Part shown: in pieces, positions 22,171 to 33,480 of the stretch
Layout: every line of letters starts with the position of its first letter
Position numbering within the stretch: position 1 is the stretch's first letter
From: Ligustrum vulgare
Lineage: Eukaryota; Streptophyta; Magnoliopsida; Lamiales; Oleaceae
Assembly: GCA_963555705.1 (NCBI GenBank)
Contig: OY743174.1
Location: forward strand, 25,113,608-25,177,607
Length of the DNA: 64,000 nucleotides
Direction: 5' to 3'
Program-made: the position numbers and the translations under genes
The notes under the pieces: generated by a model
What the model saw: the letters and a program-made list of their open reading frames with translations, nothing else
Told to the model about the DNA's origin: nothing
The model's database searches: none

Positions 22171-22611
22171 ATGGAGAGCCAACCACAGCCCACGCCACCT
22201 ACGCCGCTGCTGAGTCCATCACAAGCTGAAAATGAGGACGCAGAGGGGAAGAAGAAGAAGAAGAACAGTAGGAGACTACCAACCCCGAGTGAGCTGGTGG
22301 CGCATTACGAGAAGCAGGGCATGGACACTCAAGAAGCCTCTTTCAAAGTCATTCAAGATTTGCAGAACGCCGTTTTCAGAATGTTCACCACCGCCCAAAG
22401 CAAGAAAAAAGGTGACTCTGCTTCAGATATTAAATCCAAAAAGCTCGACGTCATCCATTCCCGGCTGCTTCAACTGGAATCGAAGCTTGATTCCAAACCG
22501 GGATACCCACAGGCCGTCGGAATTGGCGTGGCTTCCGCCGGAATTTGGAATGCCGCCGTCCAAATTTGGGATTCTGTTTCCCGAGCTGCTTCATCTTCTT
22601 CCAATGCATGA
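22171..22611 (+). CDS. Conserved plant protein of unknown function, 146 aa
   Basis: Single-exon ORF from MESQPQPTPP to ASSSSNA. A Pro/Ser-rich N-terminus is followed by a basic patch (GKKKKKNSRR, about 26-35), possibly a nuclear signal. A conserved-looking helix region follows, RLPTPSELVAHYEKQGMD and EASFKVIQDLQNAV (about 35-70), then LDVIHSRLLQLESKLDSKPGYP (about 93-114), and a C-terminal Gly/Ala-rich stretch GIGVASAGIWNAAVQIW (about 117-133) that may be a weak membrane or amphipathic segment. No catalytic motif. Base composition is richer in G+C than the surroundings, and a pyrimidine-rich leader precedes it, as in expressed plant genes. A MULE ends 105 bp upstream and may supply promoter sequence. 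I recall similar short plant proteins but no function. Confidence 0.8.
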   Translation: MESQPQPTPPTPLLSPSQAENEDAEGKKKKKNSRRLPTPSELVAHYEKQGMDTQEASFKVIQDLQNAVFRMFTTAQSKKKGDSASDIKSKKLDVIHSRLLQLESKLDSKPGYPQAVGIGVASAGIWNAAVQIWDSVSRAASSSSNA

Positions 22612-25016
22612 TTAATTAAACATCCGCATTTAGCAATTAGTCTTCCTGTTGATTTTCATTCACCTAATTCTTGTAATCGGAATTGCTAGTATTTTTGTCT
22701 ATAAATACTTGTTTTGACGTATGCATCACAAATGCATCAAATGAAATAGGAGTATAATTTGTAGCGCGGGCTTTTGTCCATCATATTACTTTTGCCGTTT
22801 AGTTTTCTTTTTGCTCTATGTTTGTGCCACCAATCTCAGCTTCTCATTAAGCTAAATCCAGAACTAGAAGAGAGGACAAGAATGCCAACCATTCTAGTAT
22901 TTATTGGTTAGAAGCAGCATAATCTGCTTATTCTTTTGTTTATTATCTTATAGTGAATTTGAATATCATCATTGACTTGGTTCCTGCAATTAAGATTATT
23001 TTCAAGGAGGGAAGTTATACAACTCAGAAGAGAGGTGTTTTGCATTTTCAATGGTGAAACGGGTAGATGGGGTCAAAGAAGGCCCCGAGGGTGTGCAGGT
23101 GGTGCGATTGCACATGGCATCAACGCTATAAAGGCACCCAAAAAAAAAATTATTATATGGCACTTAAAAGAAAAAATTGATTATAGGGCACAAAGTTTTT
23201 TTTTTAAGTCATCATTTTATAAGTGATCATTTTAAAATGTCGTACAGGGCATGCTAAATCTCAGGGCTGGCACTGGACGGGATATGTTTAAGAACTCTCA
23301 TTTACATCAATTCTTCTTGTTCCAGCAATAGGAAGAAAATGTATTACAGTTCTATATGTCATGTGTCGTTTTGAGTACTTGTTCTAAAGTGGAGTTTCAA
23401 TTGACGCTAATCTTTTCTTTGGACTTAGTTTTTTAATCACTTTTATTTCTCCAGATTGATGTAGTTCTACATGTTGTTTATTATTTTCTGTATCATGTGT
23501 CCTAATGATGTCTTAAATATCGGAATATAGTTCATTTCTTGTCTTCTCAGGTTGAAGGACCAGAAAAACCAACTTGCATACTCTTACTTCATCCTAAACT
23601 ATGCTGATAGTCATCTCAAAAGAATTTCTCTACAGCTCAGGTCAGCTCTTGTAAGTTGAATGAATAAAAAATGCAGAATTTTTGTTAGTACTTTGTGTAT
23701 AAATGACTACAACAAGCTGCGTTTTTGCATTGTTTTTTGCTCGTGATTGTAAACATGTTTGTGCTTCATTGTTCTCTTTAGTCCGCAAAAGATTTTCATA
23801 ACCCTTGCTGTTAAATACTCAACATGGTGCTGAATTTCATGAAACATCTAATTATTACCTCATTGTGAAGCTTATTCTTTTTACGAGTTCAAGTTCAGTT
23901 CTTAAATGTATTGCATCAGAGCAGTGTTTCAAGTTTAGTCCGGTTAAGCTTCAATCTATGATTCCATTACCGTAGAATCACGTGCTACTCTCTCTCTCTC
24001 TCAACGAGGTGTTTTTTTTTTTTTTGGTATTAAGGCCTGCCCTATTGGAGATTCCAACTATCAAAATTATGTTTCTTTTTATTCAACAGGTATGTGACCT
24101 TAGGAAGTAGGTTCAGGAGTCTCTTGAGCAATCTGGCAGTTTTGACTTTTGATCAAATATGGAATAAGTCATCTGACCTGAAAATACTAATTTTTTATGG
24201 TTTTAATATCAGCAGCGTTTTTGCAATGAATCAAAATTCAATCAACATCGGAGTTAAGCTCAGACAAAATTGATGGAATTTATTTCCCTTCACAATTTGG
24301 TGCATCAGTCTAGCATTATTTTATTTACGGAGACACTTGTGGTTTACCACATTTATGGATTGTTTGGCAGCTTTAGCACGTTTTTTATTTTTTATTTTAT
24401 TTATTTATTTTAGGTAAAATGTATGATTAAAAATCGGAGAGAAAAAATGTGTGTGGTTAAAAAGTGATTAAAGAATTATGTAAAAAAAAAACTTATCGAA
24501 CACACACGATGAGATGTCTCTTCTCTATACAAGACCATGCTTCGAAAGCGAAGTCATCGATTAACAGGTTTTACACATAAGTTCAATCTTTGCATGAACT
24601 CATCATCAACCTTAAGAGCAATTACCATATTTGTAAAACTGGATTCTGGGATTTTGACATGGACAAGATTTAATTCTAACTGAGAATTGCTATCTCACGA
24701 ACGGAAGTAGTAGCATTTATATTTGTAAAACTAAGATGCATTAAAATTCTTATGTATACATAAAATTCTCACAACTACCATAAGTTCGTATGGCCACTAA
24801 CTGGTTTTAAAGGTTTCTGCATCTGATATTTATTCTAATTCCAGACCACTTTAAATAACAAAAAGGCCGTCTCAATGACCTGAACTATTTATTTTTTATG
24901 CATACTAAACATGATGACATCATTCGTTGGGGGGGGGGGGGGGGGAATCATGAAGAACTCATGGAAATTGAATTAAATGTTGGAAAAATTCCAAATCTAA
25001 GTTGTAAATAATAATA
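22612..25016. other. 3' flank and intergenic DNA, no gene seen
   Basis: Contains the likely 3' UTR of the 146-residue gene, a patch near 23090-23280 rich in GGCAC and A/T runs that looks like an old small transposon, a (CT)n run at 23991-24003 and a MITE-like patch near 24355-24510. No coding region is supported. Confidence 0.5.
24929..24945 (+). repeat. Poly-G tract (17 G)
   Basis: Uninterrupted run of 17 guanines. Could form a quadruplex on its own or be a sequencing/assembly weak point. Confidence 0.9.
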
Positions 25017-25228
25017 ATGCAATCCAAACCTCACGACTTAAGAACCCAATGTATACTAAACATTGAACTCGTTAAGATGTTGATGCGAACCCGGGAGGAG
25101 GTCCGCGTCGTAGCTCGCGGAATAAAGTTTGGAAAGTTCCGAATCCAGGTTGGAACGGACGATAACAATGCAACCCCGACTTCACGATGCAAGAATCATG
25201 GGTATATTAAACCCGAGATCCGTTACGA

Positions 25229-26100
25229 TGCGGAGATAAGAACCACAAAGGGGGAACGCCACAAAGAATGTTCAGATCCTTGATAAGTTCAATTGTTTTG
25301 AACGCCACAAGATTTGAATCTTGATAAGTTCGTTGTTTAAAGGAAAAATCCTCACATTTAAAGAGAGTAAAAACACTCAATAATTTTATTCATTCAAAAT
25401 CTTCTGTTTTTACATTGAATGGAAAAGCATATAAATAGGCAAAATAAACCTTAGTCGCTAACTGACTTTGAATAGAATTCTAATTAGGCTAAAATACCTA
25501 AAATAACTAAAATTACCAAAATTACCGAAAATTGGAAAAAGAATAAAAAACTAATAAAGGGAATACAAATCAACTGAAATACTAAAATCCCGAAAATCTG
25601 ATTCGCGTCGCTTACGGCCGTAAAGGTCGGATTTACGGCCGTAAGTCCTTCTCGAATCAAAATGTCTCAATATTAGTTACGGCCGTGAAGATTGATGTTA
25701 CGACCGTGAACTTCCATATATTAGTTACGGCCGTGAGAACCAGAGTTACGGTCATAAACGCTGTTCTATCCAAATTGTGCGCTGATAATGTTACGGCCGT
25801 AATTATGGAAGTTACGGCCGTAAAAGCCCTTCTGCCTTGATTTTTTATCCTTTGACGTGAATTGAATCTCGACTCGAGCCCAACACGAAACTTGTTCATT
25901 TTCCCATGTAGAATATTGTTGAATTGCCCGTATCTTGATTTCTCATTTTGACGCCTTTTCCGGATCACATCAAATGTGGAGATAAGAACCACAAATGGGT
26001 GAACACAATAAAGGTTGTCAAATCCTTTGATAAGTTCGATGTGTTCAATAAGAACGATGAACAAAGGAAAATCAATGTATTCTCTCAAATAATAGTCTAG
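25229..26100. repeat. Degraded LTR-like repeat with direct copies
   Basis: 25229-25380 and 25976-26100 share text in the same orientation (GGAGATAAGAACCACAAA, CTTTGATAAGTTCGAT-like, AACAAAGGAAAA). Between them, on the minus strand, lies an LTR-like body with the palindrome array described separately. No protein domain is recognisable. Looks like one LTR-type element end nested in or adjoining a related one. Confidence 0.5.
25612..25823. repeat. Array of four TTACGGCCGTAA doublets
   Basis: Twelve-base palindromes at 25612, 25633, 25677, 25698, 25725, 25746, 25791 and 25812 (TTACGGCCGTAA or close variants). They are grouped in four pairs. Within each pair the start-to-start distance is exactly 21 bp; between pairs 48-66 bp. 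The intervening 9-base spacers differ from each other. The array lies in a degraded LTR-like repeat read on the minus strand. Confidence 0.85.
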
Positions 26101-26189
26101 TCGATCTTTACAATGAATAATAAAGTGTTTTCCATGAAAATTAGGCTTGAGTTGTAATTAATGGACCCAAAACTGAAAAACAAATGCCC

Positions 26190-27100
26190 ACATGGAAAAG
26201 GAAATAAAAATGCAGAAAACCCTAAAAATTATAATCGCACGATCGCGCAGGTCAAGTGATGTGATCCAAAGTAGGCGACCAAAGGAGAAGTCGGGCTATT
26301 GGCAATACAACAGCGATCTATGTAGGAAACCGAGCAAGTTTCATGTTGGAGTAGAGCCAAGGAGACGAATGGATCAAGCCGAGTCAAAAAGGGGAAGTTC
26401 GACCAAAACTATACTCACGGCCGTAATACATGCAGGTCATGGCCGTAAGTCACTCACGGCTCAAATTGAAGATTCCTAGAAATTACATATTTACAGTCGT
26501 AAATTTGAATCTCATGGTCGTAAGCCTCTCGGGCAAAATTGAAGAATTCCAAGATTTGTACATTTATGGCCATAAGTTCAAGTTTCACGACTGTAATCTT
26601 TAGACAGAAGAACACTTACAGCCGTAAGTGACATTTTTACGGCCGTAACTGTCAATTTTACCAGAATTTAGATTTATTTTCTGTTTTACTTTATTTTTTC
26701 CATATTTTAGGGCCCATTAGCGGCTAAACCTAGTTTTAGGTCAATTTTACTTTGTATTATCAATTTTATCATTGTAAACATTAACTTGGTTGATTATTGA
26801 TTAGTGTGAGAGAGTTTTCTCTTCTTAAAAGTTGAGAAGTCCCTTTACTTCTTAAAACTTATCAAAGATCCGTTCTTTGTGGTGGTCACCTAACGAACTT
26901 ATCAAGGGACTGACAATCCTTGTAGTGTTCACCAATCTTGGTTCATATTCTGCATCGCCTCTCACGTCGAGAATATTCGGTCAAGATTTTATTGTCAATT
27001 ATTCTTTTATCGTTCGTTTTCTTGTTTAATCTAATTTAGTTCTTTTCTAGATCATTTTTATTGTTTATTCCATGTTTTTGTCATTTTTCCCGATTGAGTC
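26190..27100 (+). repeat. Second LTR-like repeat, opposite orientation
   Basis: 26245-26660 is homologous to the reverse complement of about 25590-25990. Both give the phrase GATGTGATCC, a block ending in AAGTTTC(A/G)TGTTGG, and then the palindrome doublets. Downstream (26860-26990) comes text with ATCCGTTCTTTGTGG and ACTTATCAAGGGACTGAC, matching the reverse complement of the 25230-25340 region in style. Probably two related LTRs in head-to-head arrangement. Confidence 0.55.
26415..26648. repeat. Second array of four palindrome doublets
   Basis: Variants of TTACGGCCGTAA at 26415/26437, 26491/26512, 26564/26585 and 26616/26637. Spacing inside pairs is 22, 21, 21 and 21 bp. The units are more diverged than those at 25612-25823, mostly by C-to-T or G-to-A changes, but the spacing is kept. 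Confidence 0.8.
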
Positions 27101-27154
27101 GCATTATCAAGTTGGCGCGATGAAGATGCTTTTTGCCTCGGGTGATTTTTTCTA

Positions 27155-27200
27155 TCATGGCGCGATCGCGACTTCTGTTACACCACGCGATCGCGTGGTT
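27155..27200. repeat. GCGATCGC palindrome pair in LTR-like DNA
   Basis: CGCGATCGCG occurs at about 27161 and again inside CCACGCGATCGCGTGG at about 27183-27198. The start-to-start spacing is about 25 bp. The same motif recurs in the solo LTRs and Athila LTRs at the left of the window. Confidence 0.7.
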
Positions 27201-27269
27201 CTAAATCTGCTACTTCTTGATTTTCAACTCGATTTTCGGTCCACATCACTTGTACTATCCTTGGCTCTC

Positions 27270-30200
27270 TGATATCATGTCTTGTGTTGAAATTAGTCTT
27301 TGGTCTTAGAATTGAGTACTCATCCATCCAAGTTTGCATAAATCCTTGTATAACTTGTTTGATCTTTTTTGTCTTTAGCCTCGTGATAGTTCCTACCGGC
27401 ACATGCACTGGGTCTTTGCTCGCTGGTTCGTTTTGGTTCTCATCACATGATCACTATATGGAAAAGTAGAAATGAAATTACATATAAATATCTCTGTTAA
27501 TGCCCCTTGCGGCCCTGCTAACCCTAAAATATTATGTGTTAAGCTGGAATTCTTCTAATTCTAGGCTATATTTCACCATGGAATAACAAATCTATATTAA
27601 TAAAGAAAATTGAAATTCTAGCCAATTTGACTGGAATCTCAATTGTCAACAATACAATCTGAATTTCAGCAAAAACAGTTGCATTACATGCTTTTTTTTT
27701 TTTTTGCCATTTCTCAGTTCTCCCACGATTACTGAATTAGTAGGTGACCAAAGTGGCAGTTTTCAGGTTAATTGAGTTGTATTAAACTGTTAATTGTGCA
27801 TTATAACTAAAATTTAGTATTTCATACGTTCTAACCCCAAAATTCCCAAACCTAATTCAGAACTCTTGCTCTATGCAAACTCATCCCGTTTTCTCTAGAT
27901 TCAACAATACACATTTGAAATCAAAGTTGAAGATCGCCAAGAAGAAGGAGAAGAGGAGAAGATGGAATTGGAGCTGCCGGGGATAAGAAGAATAATCATC
28001 CAGAGGCGAAGGTGAAGGCGATGGTACAGTTAGGTGTGGTTGTGGCGATGGCTTCGAAATCTGATAGAATGGTGGTTGGAGGCAGCGGCGTAGACAGTCT
28101 AAGGTGAGTTGTTGGAGAGAGATTTGAAAATGATAGGTTTTTTTGGGGATTTTTATTTTTGTATTTGTGTTGTTGAATTTGAGGAAAATGGTCCACCGAT
28201 ACACCGCATCCCTCCATTTGATTCGTTGAATTTGAAGAAAATGGACAATTTCATCTGAAGCCCAACGAAACTGCAATCGTATTGTGGATAGAGCTTCTCA
28301 AAGACGCCGCTACCAGCAAGATCAGTGGGACTGGCTCATTGCCGAAGACCCACTAATATGTCCCTGCTCATGTACCTGCGCTTCCATCGGGCGTTCCATC
28401 CTTAAAGCAATCTGGCGAAAATTGTGCTAAGGATTCACAAACGCATCCTTGCTCCAATCGTCTGAGCAACGTGATTGAAAGAATTAAGTGCATGTATGTG
28501 GTGTGCGTTGGATGGATTTTATGTAACCAGAGTTTTCACACCTGAGATTTGAATATCCCTTATTATGGTTTTGAAAAAGTGTAGTGCAGAAAATATCTAC
28601 ATTTCCCTTCTTCTCTTTGGCCTCAACAAAACCAAAATATATTTCTCTTCAGTTCCACCGCATATCCTATATCGCTCCTATCTAAATCCATCGCCACCTC
28701 GTTCTCTTCATCTTCAATTGGTTGTTTTCGCTGTTTATGCTTCAACAAACATCACTGAATTCAGCTTATCTTCAAACTATCTTCTCCTACTCGATTTCTC
28801 GCCTCGTCTCTTATTCTCCCGACTTCAAATCAACTAGTATTGGTTAATTTTACTTCTTCGGGGTTTTGTCTCTTTCATATTCAAACCCTAAACAGGAATT
28901 TGATTTCAGCGCTATAACATCACTGTATTCAGCTTATCTAAAAGCCATCTTCGCCTAATCAATTTCTCGCTTCTTCTTCTGTTCTACTGACTTCGAATCA
29001 TCTAGTATTTGCTTTTATTAATTCTTTCGGGTTTTAGCTCTTTCATCTTCTAACCCCAAACAAGAGTTTGATTTTAGCTATTATTATTCAACATTGCGAA
29101 ACATTATTTCCGACCAGAGCATCCCTTTGTTCTTCTCGAAATCACGTTTGGAGAAGAAGACCCCTTCAAATTGAGTGTCAAGTTGTTTGAACTTCCAGTT
29201 ACCCATAGAATTTGACTAAGAAATTGATCCAAGAGCTCAATTTGTTCCCTGGGGAATCAATCAACATAGCTGGTAATTGTACTTTCTTCGATTGACCAAA
29301 AATTGTTGAGAACTCCGTTGTTACTTCTTTTCTTTTGGGGAAAGTTTAATATACATTTTTTAGTAATTAATGGGCCTCTCAATTATTTATTTCTTGAAAA
29401 AAATTCATTCAATTCCTTTCCGAATCTTTTTCCTTTCCTTTTTACTATTTTTGGAATAGCTTGAACAAGGTAATGATTTTAAGTTTCTTGTTTCTCGTTT
29501 CCGATGAATTCTAGCTTGAACAACCACTTTCCCGTCTATCTGCAGGTTAGGAAGCCAAAAAAATTTACCGATTTAAATTTATGTATTTGGTTTTAGCTAA
29601 AATTTGTTTTATGGGTACAGATTATACTCTAAAAACATTGATTTTCTCATCTTTTTGTTTATACAGTTTTATTCTTTAGAAGTTTCTTCAAGACTCCGAT
29701 CTCCTTTCTGCCTCAGTAAGTGTTCTTCAATTAAGTTTTAATTTTTGCATCAACTTTTTATATCATTTAGTTTGTTGAGCTCTCTATATTATAGACTTCA
29801 AATGTTTGTTTCCAATTGTAGACTTGAATTATTTGTTTCCATTATTTATTTGTTAAGTTCAATTTTGGCTCGAATTCGACGACTATCCAGCAGATAGATA
29901 TTTTCAGTAGTTTAATTGTAAAAAACTTTTTTCTTCAACAATATCAACACTTGAAGAGATTTTATGAAATTATGAGAACCTGTTTCGAATTTCGATTGAA
30001 AAATGGATTCCCACATATGCAGCATTAAAAATAATGAATATTTTTGGGTGATGTGTTCATTGTCATTATGAAAGATGCCTTTACATGTAAAAATACAAAA
30101 ATATTAAATATACTTATATTTTTCCATATGAAGAGCCTTTGGGATATGCTTTTAGGATGTTTGTAGCATTTTAGATTTAGATTATTCATTTGTTCAATAT

Positions 30201-31540
30201 CGTGTTAACTTGTCCAATATTTCTAGGATTTAGTTATCATATTTACTGGATTAATAATTTATCTCGTGCACACTAAATGGACGCTTTTGGCACCCTGAAT
30301 TTTTTTATATGATAATAGTTTGCAAATCTATATATGCGGTGACCTTTTTTGCTTGAGGTTATGATTCTCCAAAATGGTTTTGATTAAAATTATGAAGGCG
30401 AAGTTTAGATTAAGAGGAGATGAAATAAACTTTATTTCATTGTGGCTGTCTGTAGATTTCTAAAAAAATTATTTTACTTTATGAATGTCTACATTCAATC
30501 CTCATCTACCGCGTATCAACTAAATCTCTTACTCTTTACTTTCGCCTCAAATCCTACATCGATTATAGGCAAACTGAACCAACTTTGTTCCCCTATCTTC
30601 ATCCACCGCTTATGCGAAAGATCGTGTCTGAGCAGGCCAAACCACAATCTTTGACCATTGTACGCCCAGTCGCCACTAATTTTAGTTCCTATTTGTATTT
30701 CTTTCTCTTATATGTCTCGTTTAGTAAAGTAAATTCAATCCCCTGTCATATTATTTCCTCTTATGCATCGTTTGTTCCTGTGATGAATTTTTTTTTTTTC
30801 AAAATGATGCGTTTTGTAGACAAATTTTTGACGCAAGATATTACTGCCCACAAAATAATTCTTGTTTTAATGAACCCAATTCCCGGCATGTTGCTTTTGA
30901 TGCCTTCAAACACGAGATGATGATTGAGGAAACTGTGTTTCCATACCGTTCTACCTGCCTTTTTTAGATTTGTAGAAGCACATTTTTTTAAAAACTTGTT
31001 ATAGTTGTCAAATTAATTGTATCATTACGAAAATAGATTTCTACATTTCTTCAGATAGCGTCCTCAAGCTAGAGATATTTTTCAGCTTTTATCATGTTTC
31101 TTTGAATATATTCTCTATTCAACTTTTGATGTGTGCATAAAAATATGTTTAGCTTCCTGAATTTCAAAGAAATATATTTAGAATTGGGGATTGTTTACGG
31201 TCATTTACTTTTTTTTTTTTTTAAAGCAAATATTAAAAGGTTAACTTTATTCACCATCTGTCACAATTAATGCAGGGATTGTGTTTTAATTTTTCCCCCC
31301 CAAGATAATTTTTTTTTTTTTTTAAATTCAGTCTAACTACTTATATGAAGAAATGGTTATGTGACCATACTAGAATGGGTTAAGTCAAAAGTGGAGATAT
31401 AAGCCAAGATGTGGAGTTGATACTAGATTAGTATCAATTAGTGAAAGTTTAGGTAGTTCAAACTTGTCTTGCACTTTTTTGTATACGATTAATCTGCTAC
31501 ACGTTGTTAATACTAGGTGTCATTTATTCATCTAAATATT
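27270..31540. other. Gene-poor stretch upstream of the captured gene pieces
   Basis: No confident gene. TCTATATTAATAAAGAAAAT at 27591, after AAA, resembles a Helitron 5' end. A tandem duplication lies at 28750-29070. A 115-bp coding-like patch lies at about 29095-29212 (one frame reads RPEHPFVLLEITFGEEDPF). Pyrimidine-rich leader-like text at 28600-28830 resembles a 5' UTR. None is enough to call a gene. Confidence 0.4.
28750..29070 (+). repeat. Tandem duplication, about 168 bp offset
   Basis: Copies start at ACATCACTG (28749 and 28917) and run through TTCAGCTTATCT, a CGATTTCTCGC-like block, ATCTAGTATT and GGGTTTT to a TTTGATTT(C/T)AGC end. About 80% alike by eye. Looks like duplicated leader or first-intron sequence. 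Confidence 0.65.
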
Positions 31541-31552
31541 TTTTCTTATAAG

Positions 31553-31780
31553 TGTCAAGGCCGTATAAGCAAGTTGAGTTTGAGATTATATTTGGGGAGG
31601 GACTTAACAAGCTGGTATGTATGGTCGCATACATAGTTTTCTTTATATTGCAGTGGCTCTTTTTCCCATTAAAAAAATCTTCTGTATTGATCTTGAGTTC
31701 ATATTAAGGGTTGCGTTCTAGATTGTGTTGAAATAATGGATGTTGTCTTGAAGAAGGGCTCATGGTACAACTATGGAGAT
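31553..31780 (+). pseudogene. Organellar recA gene fragment (two exons)
   Basis: Exon-like 31553-31614 reads SRPYKQVEFEIIFGEGLNKL and ends at a GTATGT donor. After an AG, 31709-31780 reads GCVLDCVEIMDVVLKKGSWYNYGDH. This is the stretch before the C-terminal domain in plant plastid/mitochondrial RecA (family text SKPKYKQVEFEI-FGEG-SKLG and KKGSWYSYGDHRLGQGRD). RecA pairs homologous DNA during organelle repair. Only about 45 residues remain, without the ATPase core; after GDH the reading departs from the family. First of four unrelated gene pieces in line. Confidence 0.7.
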
Positions 31781-31990
31781 CACGGGTTTTCTTTATCATA
31801 TATGGCTGAAATGAGTAGACAAATCTCATATAGAATTCTTAGCCCTTTCACCATTTCTTCTTCTTTAATCAAATTGGCTTATTAAGTTTCCTCATACTGA
31901 TCTAGATTGAATGAAATGATGAAAAGAATTGGTATAATCAATGCTAAATTTCTCAAGAATAAGGTTTAGCTTGTAGCGGTAGTAGTTAAG

Positions 31991-32255
31991 AGTATTGTTT
32001 CCCCCTGTTATTCTTTTTGTATGAACTTGTTTTGCATCATAGTCAGGGATGAACTCCCGTTAAACCTTTTTAGTGCATGTATTTGGTTTGGACTGTCCTT
32101 CTGATGTTATGTTCTAAATGTAGTATTGTTTTCCTCTGTTATTCTTTTTGTATGAGCTTGTTTTGCATCATACTCGAGGATTAACTCCTGTTAAACCTTT
32201 TTATTACATGAATTCTAGTTCGGACTGTCCTTTTGATGTTATGTTTTGAATGTAG
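31991..32255 (+). repeat. Tandem duplication before the O-fucosyltransferase piece
   Basis: 31991-32120 and 32121-32255 are two copies of about 130 bp. Shared blocks are TGTTATTCTTTTTGTATGA, CTTGTTTTGCATCATA and GGACTGTCCTT; both end in a GAATGTAG-like acceptor text. The second copy leads directly into the coding piece, so an intron end was duplicated. Confidence 0.75.
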
Positions 32256-33480
32256 GGGTTTACAAGAACAATGGATACCTGTTGGTTTTGTGCAATGGAG
32301 GGCTTAACCAAATGCATGCAGTGGTGGGTTGTTTTTAGTGGTAAAGTGATATTCACATGATAACGTGGGAACATATTTGAGTTCCTCAGTTTTCACAATT
32401 GTTTTTTTTTAAATTTACCTTTATTTGGCTACAAATTTATGACATGGTTGCAGTTGCAAGATATTTGAACATTACATTGATAGTTCTTGAACTGGATGAG
32501 ACTTCTTTTTGGAATGCTACCAACTTCTACTTATACGTTTATTTTTCATTCTTAAGTTGGATGACAAATCTTTTCCTTGGTAATGCAATTGCTGCCTTTG
32601 ATTTTGCAGTGAATTTCAAGACATTTGGATGTTAACCATTTCATCACATCCTGGAGAGGTGAAGTTCAGATATTGAAGGAGCTACCTCCAAGAGTCAAGA
32701 GGAGAATTGAGCTAGGAATGGTATAAACATTGCCCCTCATTAGTTGGTCGGACATTTCTTACTATTGGAAATAGGTTGGTTACTTGTGATATTGCTTTGG
32801 TTTCTTCTGCTTTTGGTTATGGATTAGGACACATCCGAATCATAAGAGCAATATAAAGCAAAACAAAATCAGACACACATGCGATCAAATACATAGTTTT
32901 ATCATCCTCAATATGAAAACTACACCCACTCACTGGTGCAGATTTTTCACTATAATGAAGGAGAATGACCGTGGTGATCTAAAACCTCTCAGTCTATCTC
33001 TATCTCACAAAAGAATCCCACCCTAATAATTCCTTTATGTAGTAGGAATATTAAGACGATTCCTGGTTGGGTAAAAGTATACAATACGATCAAGCTTCAT
33101 AGTATCCAACAACGTATTCTTTTGATTTCTTCTTCAATTGTATTTCATTATTGTTACATCGTACGTGCAGGTTCTTTCTCTGATTCAGAAATATAAAGTT
33201 GACCATTTAAATAGAACGGATGCTCGCCTCACCAATAATGGTTAGCCCTTGGAGATTCAAAGGCTTCACTGCTAAGTAAAGTTTAGCTCTTTGAGTTCAC
33301 TCCTCGGATAGAAGCATTGGGGGAAAAAATAATCATAATCAAAATACTTAGGTAGAATGGTGGTACTTCATCTCAGATATGTCAGGACATGTTAGCTTTT
33401 TTAGCTGTACTCTGGGCTGTAATAAGGAGGTGGTGAACGGGTTGATGATGATGAGGTTGGCTACTTTCTTCGTATAGTTT
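32256..33480 (+). pseudogene. Plant O-fucosyltransferase family gene fragment
   Basis: Pieces in the right order with introns between. 32258-32322: VYKNNGYLLVLCNGGLNQMHA (the N-G-G-L-N-Q-M block binds GDP-fucose in the family). 32443-32525: YDMVAVARYLNITLIVLELDETSFWNAT. 32612-32720: FQDI, one-base shift, [20 protein letters not shown] then [10 protein letters not shown] with a GT donor. 33172-33241: VLSLIQKYKVDHLNRTDARL. 33245-33330: LEIQRLHC then shifted FTPRIEALG. 33370-33480: VVLHLRY, then CTLGCNKEVVNGLMMMRLA. Frameshifts and stops make it dead. The catalytic C-terminal half is absent. Such enzymes are Golgi glycosyltransferases. Confidence 0.8.

Noticed and set aside
25657..26479. Open frames of 143 (minus) and 95 (plus) codons as protein genes
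   Set aside because: They are opposite-strand readings of the same inverted repeat; repeated TAVT-like residues come from the palindrome array. No domain is visible.
27881..28276. 131-codon minus-strand ORF
   Set aside because: Proline-rich low-complexity reading without a start context or any family pattern.
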